NCBI GenBank assembly: GCA_964036665.1
Contig: OZ038528.1
Span: forward strand, 18,897,245 to 18,961,244
DNA: 64,000 nucleotides
Source of the DNA: Gordius sp. MW1
Taxonomy: Eukaryota; Nematomorpha; Gordioida; Gordea; Gordiidae
Direction of reading: 5' to 3'
Part shown: piece by piece, positions 36,707 to 47,438 of the stretch
Position numbering within the stretch: the first letter of the stretch is position 1
Layout of the letters: every line of letters starts with the position of its first letter
Notes under the pieces: model-generated
Seen by the model: the letters and a program-made list of their open reading frames with translations, nothing else
Database searches by the model: none
Told to the model about the DNA's origin: nothing
Program-made: the position numbers and the translations under genes

Positions 36707-36936
36707 GCACAAAAGAGTATTAAAATTACTGCCTAAATAATCACACCTTTTGTCTTCTCATAACCATGCACTTTCCATAATCAGGAGATTGAAAACTTAT
36801 TAATTAAAAATTCATCGGATATGTTCTGACCTCAGGTGAATATCTAGATAGAAATCGCTGGGCAAAATAAAAATTAACCTTGCCTTTCAATGACTATTTT
36901 TTGTAACAATTTATACGCATTCTTAATATCTTTTTA

Positions 36937-37500
36937 GAGATCAAATTTGTTAAAATTTTCTGCCCGAACCAGGCTGGGTCAGATTTTATAACTAAATTAC
37001 CTGCCCGGGCCCGCTTAAACGCTTCTAAGAATCCGCCCGGCCCGAAACGATTTTTTTAATTTTCGTTAAATTTTCGGAAAATTTTAATTTAATTCTCATT
37101 TTTTTAGACAAGAAACACGATTAAATATTATATAATCAAATAAATAAAATAAAAACAATATAATACAGTCATGGGCGTAGGCAGGGGGGGGGGGGCGGCC
37201 GGCCCCCCCCCCCCCCCCCTAAATGAGAATTTTTCTTTTTTTAATGTAAATTTTGGTAAAAATTGGAAAAAATTAGTGTTTCGCCCCCCCCCTAATTGAA
37301 ATTGACGACTTTTTTTTTTACTCTCACTTAGTCTCGGCGAATATTTTTTGCTCGCCCCCCCCCCTTCTAATCCGAAAGCTGGCTACGCCCATGAATACAG
37401 TATATAAAAAATGAAAAATCTTATATGGCCCGAATTGCTCGATTGCTATGATGCCCGCCAGTAAATCTAATTACGACAGTGGCCCGGCCAAGGACAGACT
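36937..37500. mobile_element. GCCCG-rich hAT remnant split by a MITE
   Basis: The left part (36937-37060) is like the arm of the 33.9-kb hAT element: AGAGATCAAATTTGTTAAAA, TTTCTGCCCGAACC. The right part (37425-37490) has GGCCCGAATTGCTCG and GGCCCGGCC. A CATGGGCG MITE (37170-37393) lies between them. Confidence 0.6.
37170..37393. mobile_element. CATGGGCG-family MITE
   Basis: Perfect 8-bp flanks aatacagt. Left arm G12 followed by CGGCCGG and a run of 16 C. Carries one CTCTCACTTAGTCTCGGCGA relative of the CTCTCAGG module. 224 bp. Confidence 0.9.
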
Positions 37501-37512
37501 AAAACAAAAAAT

Positions 37513-37555
37513 TTGAAAATCCCCCCCCCCTGAGAAATGCCTGGCTACGCGCTTG
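37513..37555. mobile_element. CAGGCGCG-family right-end fragment
   Basis: Poly-C then TGAGAAATGCCTGGCTACGCGCTTG. This is the right terminus of the family seen complete at 28522-30210. Confidence 0.5.
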
Positions 37556-39841
37556 ATTTTACTAAAATTACTTATTAGATACTTTGTTTAGTGAACAATT
37601 TCTATCGTGAAAGGCATAACCCTGCAAAGTTGAATTTTTCAATTATAACCCTACACAAAATTTTATTTTTAGTTTTTAAAGGTTGGTTTAGGGTTTAACT
37701 GCTTAACATGCTTTAGAGAGAGCTATAAAAAAATCTGGTCACTAATTTGTCAAACAATAATACCAAATCTGGGCAAAAAATTGTCTGGTAGACATATATA
37801 AAGTATATTTCTTATAAATGGAAATAAGAAATATGAAGAAAAAACTACTTTGATTACATATAAAAAAACTAAATGCTGTGCATTCCTAATAGCACAAATT
37901 CTACAAACACGTATGAAATAATATCTAAAATTGAGATCAAATAAACAAATTTTTCAATATTTTTATTTGTAAAAATGACCTATTTATAAAAAATATTTTT
38001 TTTGTCCAATAGTCATAATTGCAATTAATTTCATCAAAGGATAGACATAAAATCCCATCAGGGTGTAAGAAATAAGGACAAAATTCTAAAGAAAAAACGA
38101 AGTTTATGCATAAAACTATATAAAAAATTAGTGCGAAATAAAAAATAATAATTCACTATAAAATAAATTTAAATGTAAAAATATTTTTGTATTTTTCCAA
38201 GAAAAATTGATGTAAATGCATAAACCAATGTTTTCACAAAGTGATGATATTGTTTGGCACAATATTCTAACCAATTTTACACCCTCACCAATTTGCTGCT
38301 GATTCAAATGCGCATAAAAACAAAAATGCAAGTTTAACCTTGAACAAGCCTCTACCCAAATATTTACATTTAGTAAAGTTTGGCCCCATATAAATTTAAT
38401 TAAGATAAAGAAGTTAGCCTTATTTAACAACAATGATATTGTGCTTCCAAAACTAAAAAATATAATTGGCACGCTTTATAGCTAAGTAGGACATCTAGTT
38501 TCTTAAATTAACAATCTACTATAAAATTTTAACCTTATTGACATTTACTAAAATGGTAATTCAAATTTTAATTTGCCATCTTTCTAAAAATATCATATAC
38601 CATTCAAATTTTTGTTTACATTTAAGTCAAAATTAAATTGATGTTAATATACTTCATTAAAATTGAGACTGATAACAATTGTTTTATAATTTAATAGGCT
38701 TACACAAAAAAGCCCAAAATAATAATGATTAGATCTTATAATTTGAAAAAATCAATTAAGCTGTGATGTTTGAATTGCTTAAAATTAGGTATTACGTGTG
38801 TAAGTCATGAACTTGCAGTGTTGTCCATATCCTAATATAATAATTATCGCATATGTAAAATTAAATCCACCTTATTTTGTTGAAAAAATACTAAATAATA
38901 CTGACAATTAACATAATTCCCAACCCACCATAAATTATTGCACTGATTTTATGAATGAATGTTATTTAAAGGGTAGCATATGTGCTTCAAATTTTTTCAA
39001 ACAAAAATTAAAATATAAACAAGTTGAAGCCAAATTTCATGAAAAATAATTTTATGTTGGTCGTTTGAGTAAAAAGTAACAAAAAAATTTATCACAGTTT
39101 TACTAATTTTATAAATTGTAATAATACTTTTCTTGATATATAATATAACTAGTGTTCTATTCAATGCAAACATGATTCCATCCTTAACATGTTTTTATTA
39201 ATAAATTTTTTTAAACCATCTATTTTTAAAGAGTAGACGCTGCCGCGACCACGCTGATTATGTACGGCTAAAAACAATAAATTGAAGACGTAATTAAATT
39301 ATTGCTATAGATGTCATCATAATCTAAGGCTTACATTATATATATATTTATATATTTTATATATATATGGGTAATATAATGGGGTGTCTTTCTGAATTAC
39401 CTTAATTAATTAATTTTTTCTATTTTGCAAATAGATATGCTACTTACTACTTTGTTTAATCACTCTTTATTCCGTTTTTTATTTACCTATAGTTTGCAAA
39501 AAATTGAAGTTTTATAAATTATTCCTTTTAATTTAATATAACACTTGTTATAGACTTTCAAAATGTCAAAATAAATTTTGTTTAGATTCTCGTACCCGCT
39601 ACATTTTATATGCTTCATGATTATTCAAGCGTTGTTTTTCGGTTAATTGTCAATTCTGTCTTAAATTGAGGTTCAACAATTTACATTATAATTTAACTTT
39701 GCTTTTCAGTAAATGGTAATTTTGGAAGTCTATTTTAATTTTTTATATACTTATACTTTGTTATTTTTTAATAAATAGAATATAAACTATTGTGCTTTTT
39801 AAATATGAGAAATTTTTATTAATGTATTTTTATCTAATTAG
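37556..39841. other. AT-rich region upstream of the CAAP1-like gene
   Basis: No gene is supported. It should contain the 5' exon(s) and promoter of the CAAP1-like gene, but none can be pinned down. A 114-codon minus frame at 38128-38472 has a mixed composition and an acceptor-like TTTTTTAG before its FGST; its status is uncertain. TA-rich palindromic DNA at 39337-39369. Confidence 0.3.
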
Positions 39842-40006
39842 CTATCTAAAGATGGTGGAGAAGATTCGTATGAGAGTTCCTATGATCTTTCCTTAGAATT
39901 CAAACCAATTTCTTATTATGTTGGTGATCATGAAGAAATGGTTAGACAAATGTTTAAAGTTGTTGGAATATCATTCATAAAGAGTATTTTGCCTGAATCA
40001 CTTAAT
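39842..40006 (+). CDS. CAAP1: CAAP1-like exon a (conserved core)
   Basis: Acceptor TATCTAATTAG, donor AAT|GTTAGT. 55 codons, phase 0. Holds the EEMVRQMFKVVGISF core. The first in-frame Met lies well inside, so at least one upstream exon is expected. Confidence 0.8.
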
Positions 40007-43000
40007 GTTAGTTAAACTGCTTTTCCCTTGCAATAATAATTTTTTTGTTATATAAATGGTTTCCTTTAACTAAATAATACTTGAACTTTCTGTTCAAATC
40101 AATTTATAGAAGATGCCAATATTGCAATTGCAGCAAGCTTGCATTGGTGAGTTGAATAATCTTAACCCAATTGATGTGAAACACATTCTTTCAGGTGATT
40201 TAATAGCTATTTGTAATTAAGAAGGATTAATTATTTGACATATAGGTAAAAGGATGTCCTTTTCGCCTCCAAGAAAATCAATGTTATTAAATTTAGCACC
40301 CTCTTCTGACCTCAGTGACATAAATGATGATTTAAGCAGTATTCATAGCAATATTACCCATGGCAGTATAAATGAAAGTTCATCTAAAACACCTAGTCCA
40401 CACTTTGCTTCATCCATCAAAATTTTTTCTAAATATGATGTGGCAACAGGAAGAAATTGTCTCAGGCCAAATAAATTACAACATTCATTGAAAAGTAACT
40501 CTTTTGAAATTAACTTTTAATACATAGTTACCTTTAATTTTATGATTGTGCCATAAAAATCTAAATTTTATGTATCAACACTATATTTAATTTAAGTGTA
40601 GATGTTTTTGTTTAATATTTTGTGAATATTTGTTTGTAGGGTTATAATGTTACTACTTACTTAGTTTTATAATGAATTCAGGCAATGTTGGCTTCTAACT
40701 CCTGTGATACTAACTTTATGTAAAAAGGATAAATGAGTGGGTTGTAAAAATTATTATATAATATGGGGCTTTTTAAAATTGTTTAAGAAGAAAAATTGGA
40801 AATATTAAAACTAAAACTATTTTTTTAAAGCAAAAAGCGGGAGGATGGTTTAAGCAAAGTGCCAAAATTATAATTCAAATGTGACAAAATAGCTTATCAT
40901 TATTTATAGAATCTCATAAATCAGAATCATCCAAAAAGGTGATGAGGAATAGCAATGAAAGAAGCCACCCAAATCAATTGCCATTACATAAAGCTTGCAA
41001 AGAAAAAATGTTTCAGGGTCCAACTTTACCTAAAAAACCAGAAACTTTTAATATCAGTACTCCGTCTTTAGCGATAGAATCCAACAGGTGAGCTCTTTGG
41101 AGAAAATTAAGAAAGAAAAGATATTTTTGAAATTAAACATATGAAGCTATTTAGATTAATAGGATGAAACATGGGCGTAGGCAAGGGTGGGGGGGGCGCC
41201 TAAATGACAAAAAAAATCAATACAAAAACCCTCAAAAATTAAAAAAAATTATGTTTTGCCCTTCCCCCTAATTCACTTAGAAAATGGTGAAACATCTTTT
41301 TATTGCGAATTATATATACTAATTAATAGTGAATATTTTCTTGATATTTCACAAAATAATGAAATGCCAATCCATCGTTAGTCAGGTGGGGGCCATGAAA
41401 CTTCAAGCCGCTTGAAAACTAGGGCTATTTTTAATCCCCAAACTTGATATCTTACTTTTATTTATAACTCGACCTAAGCTCGGCTTGACATTTTTATGCA
41501 ACTTCCATGCAAAATTTACGTTTGAAATTAATTTACTGTTTAAATGTATATTAAAGTTTATTGCTATTTCTAGGTCATTTAAAACAAAAAGAAGCATAAG
41601 TAAAGAATTAAGAATCAATCTATCTTGGTACAATCTAGTCAATCATAATTTTTATAGTTTATCTAGCGGTTAGAAACAGTTTTTTTTAAATATTTACCTA
41701 TATTATTTATTAACGTTACCTTTATATTAATGCTACACAATTTATGCACTCACTTGTGATGAAATATGCCCTTTTCTCCTGCCTGTCCTGTCCACTTTGG
41801 GTTTATATTGCAAAATTCGGATTTTGCAAACGAATTTGTGCGTCATGATAAAAATTAGATAATGACCGCTGGTTCACATTATTTTTTTGACCCCGCTTGA
41901 AGCCAAATTTCGTTTTCATTTTTGTGCCTTAACCGATTACTTTTATAAATTTCTTCTTGCAGGTTGTTAACACGTTGCTTTACAACGGACCACGAAACCG
42001 ACTAATTAACTGCTTCAAAATAAATGTTGACCGTTGTTCACATTAAATTTGTCTGACCCCGACCCGAGGACAAAATCCTTTTTTAATTTTCGTGCTAATT
42101 TTTGTTAATCCTACTTTTTGAAGCAAGTTCCACTTTAGTTAATAATGTAAACTACGATTCTGATTTAGTTTTTTTACCCAAAACCGTTGTTCAAATTTTA
42201 TTTCTAAACTCGGCTTGAAGCCAAAATACTTTATAAGTGGCAATTGATTCTTTACCTTTGTTCAACTTAATGCTTTATAATGGAGAACTACGAATATGGC
42301 GAAATTGTTGCTTAAAATAGAATGATGGTAGTTATTTGCACATAATTTTTCTGACCCCGGCCAGAGGCCTAAATCCATTTCTTAACCCCCTTGGGGGTCC
42401 TTGGACGAAGCCTCTGGCAGGGTTTATATTTATAAATGTAAATTTGAACAAAAACTGAGAATAACATATTGAACAAAAGACTAGAAGAGCTGATCATGGG
42501 CGTAGCCAAGAAGGGGGGGGGGGTCAGTGAAGGGTGGCTGCCCCCCTCTAAATCCAAAAATTTGTTGAATATTGGTAAAATTTTGAAAAATGTCCATTTT
42601 GCCCCTCCCTAAATCATTATTGCCCCCCCCCTCTAATTTCAATGCTGGCTACGCCCATGAAGCTGATGCTCGAAAAGGTATGTCCGAGAACCCTATATTT
42701 CAATGTAGTTCTCGCTGAAAAGACAGTAAAATACTAGGCCCTCCTACCCTCTAATATCTTTACCCCTATCGTTGCCTCGTGCTCTGGGACTTTTGGTCCG
42801 GCCGCCATCAAGCTTTTCAAAGAAATCAGCCGTCGCTGCCCGCCCTCTAAATATTCCACACTTTTTGTACTTAAACCAAAAATTGGTATTTTTATAGCAA
42901 AGAACAATTTTAAATCCCTGGTCGACAGCTGGCCACTTTTAGTAGATGACACATGCAACGCTTTTGAATTTTAGTTTTTTTTATTTTGTTTTATACCCGC

Positions 43001-45362
43001 TCTCATATTTTTCCAATTTTAACACTTCGTTTTTATAATGTTCTTACGTTCATATAAACAATATATATGTTGAAAAAAATTTAGAAACACAATTTTTTAC
43101 TTGCCTTGCCTTGGGCGTCCCCTGACCCGTGTCCAATTATTTTATTAATTTTTGCCTGAGCCCTGCCCGAAATTCTCTTCGGCCTCGAGCGTCCTATTCA
43201 GGGCTGGGGGGGGGGAATTTTTGCGGACAAACACGAATCCAAAAACGAAATAAATTAACATTTTGAGGTTAAACCATCATTATATTTTACACTAACCGAA
43301 ATATAATAATTTAAGAACTTCCAACCTTGACCAGGAGGACAGGATTAGTGATTAATTTAGATTCGTGGACAAGTTATTCCACGTTTATTAAATGTATGTA
43401 TGGGAATGGGGGTCAAGTGAGCTTTTTATTAAATCTAGTTTTTCGCTCTGTATATATAACTTTGCTTTTAAAACTAGGATTGCGTTTAAAATATCCATAA
43501 ATTGCGTGGCAAATTTATTAAGTTAATCGTGTAATAATAGCATTATGACCGCCAAAGTATATTAATAAAAGAGGTGATGAGTATTTTGAAAAATTTTGAA
43601 TAACATATTTTCTTGCCGCTTAAAACTCTGAATCACGTATAGGCGCGTTTGTATTTTGCTGGCCACCTTACAAATCAAGGAATATATTTGAGCGAATCTA
43701 TAAAACGTATTCTGGCACTTTATAATGCAGAATTGTTAAATCTTGAATAGTATAAAGCTAGGCGTAGCTAAGGCCCCCCCCCCCCTAAATTAAAAAGTTT
43801 TGGAGTATTTAATAAATTTATGGTAAAAATTCAACATTTTGCCTCCCAAAAACATTTTTAAACCCTGGCTAAGCTCGTTAAGTCTAGAAGAGACACAAAA
43901 GTAGTTTAGTTGTTTTAATCCTTACATTTCGTGAAAAAGACATGAACATTGGAGAAATATAAGGGAATGTAGGCAATATATTCGCTTTAAAAATGTTTAA
44001 AATCCTTCAAATTAAATGCTTATTAATGATTTAAGTTAAATAAGTTTATTAGTATATATATAACACTTAAAAAATGTTTCTAATATCAGAACTTACTCGG
44101 TATTTTTGAGTTAAAATAGGTAATTTTTCTATTTGATTTATAAAAATTATTCATTGATTTCATGTTTCTCTCTAATTAGATCGAAGCTAAAATGCCTGTG
44201 TACATTATTATCAATGTAAAATATTTGTGTTAAAGAATCCAGCATGATCTGTACAAAATTATCCAAATGTAAAATTAAATAATGGCTCGATGTTTTAAAA
44301 TTTAAACATATGTTTAGTTTTATTTGGATAAAAGTGTAAGATTTTATTAATACGAAATATTATGTAAAAAACATTTTTTTTATCGCCCTGGACCATCCCC
44401 GTTAAAACATTTTTAAAGAATAAGTATGTTCTAAAATTACAAAAATATTCATAGCCAAACCCATTTTAAAGTGTGCCACGTTTTTATATCTATTCAGAAA
44501 ACTTATTTGTTAGCTTGGGTTATTTGTTAAGAAAATAAACATTTTATAAATATAATGTAACCTTTCTAATTCAATTTAAAGTCAACTTGGCATTGATCCT
44601 TAAAATAAATTAAGAAATTGCATAGTAATAATAACATTGGTCAACAAATAATGGACTTAAATCTATTTATAAATGCAATTTATTAAATTAAAATTTTGCC
44701 CATTAATTTGCAAGTTATTGACGTTTAAACGCCAAAATCGCTGTTTTTAGCAACTTTGACAGCAAATATCTGATAAACCTGACATACAGGGAAAAAATTT
44801 GAAACATATTCGTGATCACTGCAAAACGCTATAAATTTGCAAATAGTTTGTCGGTTGATTTTTCGTTGAACCGTGTAAGTATTTCAATTTAATTTAACAA
44901 ATTCGTAATCAGGGAGGGGCTGTCCCAAATATTAATGAAATTGTGAATGATTTCAAAATATAATATTAATTTCCAAACAGTTTAAAATACAAATTGTTTG
45001 GAAAAATTTCCTACAAAAGTTCCCTTGAGGGAAAATAACATTGGTTATCAACCTATCATAATTAACTTTCAGTAAATAAGGCTAATATCAGAAAAATTCA
45101 ACTTTATCTTAATGCATTGGGCTTGAGTGCATAACATAGTCTTGTATACTATAAAAAGCTAATATGTTGTTTCAACCTAAATATTGATTTAATGTTAAAA
45201 CATTTTTTACTTTTTATATGCAGTGATCGTAATAACGAATATGACTCCAAGGTGACAGCAATATTAACAAAGCCAACATTTTCTACAAGTTTGGATTCTG
45301 TGGAGTTGGAGTTAAGGGCAAAAGCTATTCAAGCTATGATGGCTCATAAAAAGCACTTTTAG
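39842..45362 (+). CDS. CAAP1: CAAP1 (caspase activity and apoptosis inhibitor 1) homologue, 3' five exons
   Basis: Plus-strand exons 39842-40006, 40110-40194, 40246-40494, 40910-41087 and 45224-45362 (stop TAG) join with AG/GT borders and consistent phases (0,1,1,2). They give about 271 residues. The first part has YYVGDHEEMVRQMFKVVG and LPESLN, matching the conserved core of CAAP1 (Y-x-x-D-R-E-E-M, F-x-V-V-G, LP-x-x-L). The C-terminus SVELELRAKAIQAMMAHKK matches the family's LELEMRARAIKALMK end. The middle is Ser-rich and acidic. In vertebrates CAAP1 restrains caspase activation through a caspase-10-dependent route; the role here is inferred. The 5' exon(s) were not found. The last intron is 4.1 kb. 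Confidence 0.82.
40110..40194 (+). CDS. CAAP1: CAAP1-like exon b
   Basis: Acceptor AATTTATAG, donor TCAG|GTGATT. Encodes KMPILQLQQACIGELNNLNP and onward to DVKHILS, the helical continuation of the core. Ends in phase 1. Confidence 0.78.
40246..40494 (+). CDS. CAAP1: CAAP1-like exon c (alternative end possible)
   Basis: Starts GKRMSFSPPRKSMLL. Donor AAAA|GTAACT at 40495 gives the phase needed by the next exon. If the donor is not used, the frame stops at 40518-40520, which would give a protein lacking the conserved C-terminus. Confidence 0.72.
40910..41087 (+). CDS. CAAP1: CAAP1-like exon d
   Basis: Acceptor TATTTATAG, strong donor CAACAG|GTGAGC. Encodes a basic, Ser-rich linker (SHKSESSKKVMRNSNERS). 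Ends in phase 2. Confidence 0.78.
41170..41278. mobile_element. CATGGGCG-family MITE, left end only
   Basis: CATGGGCGTAGGCAAG, a G-run, then the usual AATACAAAAACCCTCAAAAA and GTTTTGCCC. The right terminus is missing. In the last intron of the CAAP1-like gene. Confidence 0.65.
41868..42370. repeat. Degenerate tandem array, period about 150-160 bp
   Basis: Units begin near 41868, 42030, 42183 and 42330 with ACCG(C/T)TGGTTCACATTA-like text. Each then has T-GACCCCG or AAACTCGG, followed by GAAGCC or GAGG and AAAT. Three to four units can be aligned by eye, strongly diverged. They lie in the last intron of the CAAP1-like gene. Confidence 0.5.
42495..42659. mobile_element. CATGGGCG-family MITE
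   Basis: Ends CATGGGCGTAGCCAAG and GCTGGCTACGCCCATG; flanks gagctgat/aagctgat (7 of 8). In the last intron of the CAAP1-like gene. Confidence 0.85.
43757..43878. mobile_element. CATGGGCG-family MITE, decayed
   Basis: GCTAGGCGTAGCTAAGG, a C-run, and CCTGGCTAAGCTCG at the far side. Both outer ends are eroded. Confidence 0.55.
45224..45362 (+). CDS. CAAP1: CAAP1-like last exon
   Basis: Acceptor TTTTTATATGCAG, stop TAG at 45360-45362. Carries the family's C-terminal helix (LELRAKAIQAMMAHKK). The exon lies 31 bp before an AATAAA. Confidence 0.85.
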
Positions 45363-45392
45363 TTATTATCATTTTATGTGTATATAAATTTG

Positions 45393-45398
45393 AATAAA
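45393..45398 (+). terminator. Poly(A) signal of the CAAP1-like gene
   Basis: AATAAA, 31 bp after the stop codon. Confidence 0.6.
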
Positions 45399-45470
45399 CA
45401 AATACCAAATGTATAGAAAAAGCTTAATTCTACTTGTTTAATCATTTTAATTTTAAAAAGGAGTTAATTT

Positions 45471-45476
45471 TTTATT
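45471..45476 (-). terminator. Poly(A) signal of the Nudix gene
   Basis: AATAAA on the minus strand, 36 bp after the stop codon. The two convergent signals lie only about 75 bp apart. Confidence 0.55.
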
Positions 45477-45511
45477 GTACATATTAAAATACAAAATCCA
45501 TATATATTAGC

Positions 45512-46246
45512 TTAACAAACTGTAGGGATATATTTTATCTTGTGTCTATACATATCAGGCATTAGTAATGTTAAAACGTGGTGAAGAATAACTGCTGTTA
45601 TCCCCCAGATTCTTAAATTTTGTGATTCTGATCCATTTTGATAATTAAGGTATATTGGCAGAGATAAGCCCATACCTGTTCTAAACTGGGTGTGATATAT
45701 ATTTGAAACATCACTTAAATTGCATATGGAAGCCATTATGACATTGGCAACCTCATCTTTAGATAAAGTCAAAGCATTTGGATCTACTTTTCCAATATAA
45801 CCAACATAAGGTGTTATTAATGTCTTACAATCTCTACTAGGAAATGGTTTCAAGGCACTCCAAATATCAATAGCAGTTTGTGGCAATCCAATTTCTTCAT
45901 GAGCTTCCCTTATAGCAGTGTCCATTAAATTGGAATCTATATCTTCAAAAATTCCTCCTGGAAAACTGATATCTCCACTATGTCTAGATATGTATAAAGT
46001 TCTTTTAATAAATAAAATGGATGAGTTATTATCTTTGTCAATGCATAAAGGCACTAATACAGCGGCTTTTCTAGTAGGCTTGACATCACCTCTTTTTTCT
46101 AATAAATGAGATTTATTGGCACATTTTTGAAAATTCAATTTGTTGCTAGGAGAAAATAAGGAACTCGGGGAATATAATTGAGGCCAGGCATAAGATGTAT
46201 GTAAACTAAAACTAATACGGCTAGGCTTCCATTTACTAAATATCAT
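45512..46246 (-). CDS. Nudix hydrolase, CoA-pyrophosphatase type (NUDT7/NUDT8-like)
   Basis: 244 codons in one exon on the minus strand. The core reads ILFIKRTLYISRHSGDISFP directly followed by GGIFEDIDSN and TAIREAHEEIGL. This fits the CoA-type signature (L-L-x-x-R-x-x-x-L-R-x-H-x-G-x-I-x-F-P-G-G before the Nudix box) and the box catalytic residues R-E-x-x-E-E. Such enzymes cleave the pyrophosphate of CoA or acyl-CoA to a phosphopantetheine and 3',5'-ADP, with a divalent metal. Length and the non-acidic, Ser/Lys-rich N-terminus (KWKPSRISFSLHTSYAWP) suit a mitochondrial NUDT8-like protein; no peroxisomal C-terminal tripeptide is seen (it ends IPTVC). It converges with the CAAP1-like gene. Confidence 0.9.
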   Translation of the reverse strand: MIFSKWKPSRISFSLHTSYAWPQLYSPSSLFSPSNKLNFQKCANKSHLLEKRGDVKPTRKAAVLVPLCIDKDNNSSILFIKRTLYISRHSGDISFPGGIFEDIDSNLMDTAIREAHEEIGLPQTAIDIWSALKPFPSRDCKTLITPYVGYIGKVDPNALTLSKDEVANVIMASICNLSDVSNIYHTQFRTGMGLSLPIYLNYQNGSESQNLRIWGITAVILHHVLTLLMPDMYRHKIKYIPTVC

Positions 46247-46579
46247 AACACTTTTTCATTTAAATTTTGAATATTGATGTGCCAAATCGATACATTTTGC
46301 AATTACAATATGAAACTAAACTCGACGTGAATCCACTTTTTCAAAATGGGGGGTTGCAAGATACATAAAGCTTTACAAAGAAATTAAATAATAACATTGA
46401 TTATAAAATTAGCTTAGTGTTTGATCACAGATGAGTGGAAATATTAAATGTCGAGTTTATTCACTTTGAAAGTGGAATGGTAGGGATAGGCATTAGGTTA
46501 AAAGAGAAAAAAATACGTCAGGAGAATTAACTTGAATTTGAATGTTTATCGATACTTGCAACTCTTGCTAATATATTAA

Positions 46580-46930
46580 TGTGCGTTTACCGCGCTCTTC
46601 CTGTCTCCTTCTGTTGTAGAGCTATGGTTTCACTTGATACGCATCCAGGGCCTTATAGTTGGTTCACTCTTGACCGAAGGCCCCCTTTTTAGACTAATAC
46701 TGGCTTGGTCTCCTTTTTCATTGGTGCGCCTACTTCAATGCCCCTTACCGCCTGTGGCGTTAAATTCTTCTGGATCGTCTTTCGCCGCATCATAGTCCAC
46801 GATCCCATTTGTTATCTCTGGCTCCCGCGCGCCTTGATGCTCAAAGAAGTTTAGGCGATAGCGTTCAATGGAAATTCTCGAGTTTTAATGAACTCAGCCT
46901 TCAAAAAAACACACTAAAGACTGTGTAAAG
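46580..46930. other. GC-richer island with a short open frame
   Basis: Sharply less AT-rich than its surroundings. On the minus strand about 46750-46830 reads EPEITNGIVDYDAAKDDPEE followed by FNATGGKGH and a stop. It may be another piece of the nearby gypsy element or of an unrelated gene; not identified. Confidence 0.3.
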
Positions 46931-47438
46931 CTATGTTTATTTTATTAAAATTTGCTCTGATTGGTGTTACAAGAAACAATTTTAAATAATGATCATTTTA
47001 AAAATTAAAAAGTTAAAGCTGGTAAAAAATTAATACAAAAAATGGCTAAAGTAATAAAAAATTCGGTTTCATTAAATAACATTTGACGATATACTTTAAA
47101 ATCTAAACAAATATTATAAATTCTGCTTAATTATTTTAAGCAATCATAACACAACCTGACCCAAACAATAAGGTATTTAACAAAATCAACTTTATCTATG
47201 CTCGCGAGATCGAGATTTCCATAACTTCATGAAAAAAATTTTTGTAAAAAGAAATCGAGAAATGAATCGCAAATAATTTTCTTTATTACTTTTGTCTCTA
47301 CAACCTCAAATGATAAATTTTTTAATTTTTGACATTGAGGAATAATATACTGTTGAGGACTGGGAATATTATTTAATACACGTTATGAAGGGATACAAAA
47401 ATGGAAAGTGAGTAAAACGTATATATCAAACGCATATA

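Noticed and set aside
38128-38472. 114-codon minus frame before the CAAP1-like gene
   Set aside because: No start context, family match or second exon could be found. An acceptor-like site precedes it, so it stays possible but unsupported.
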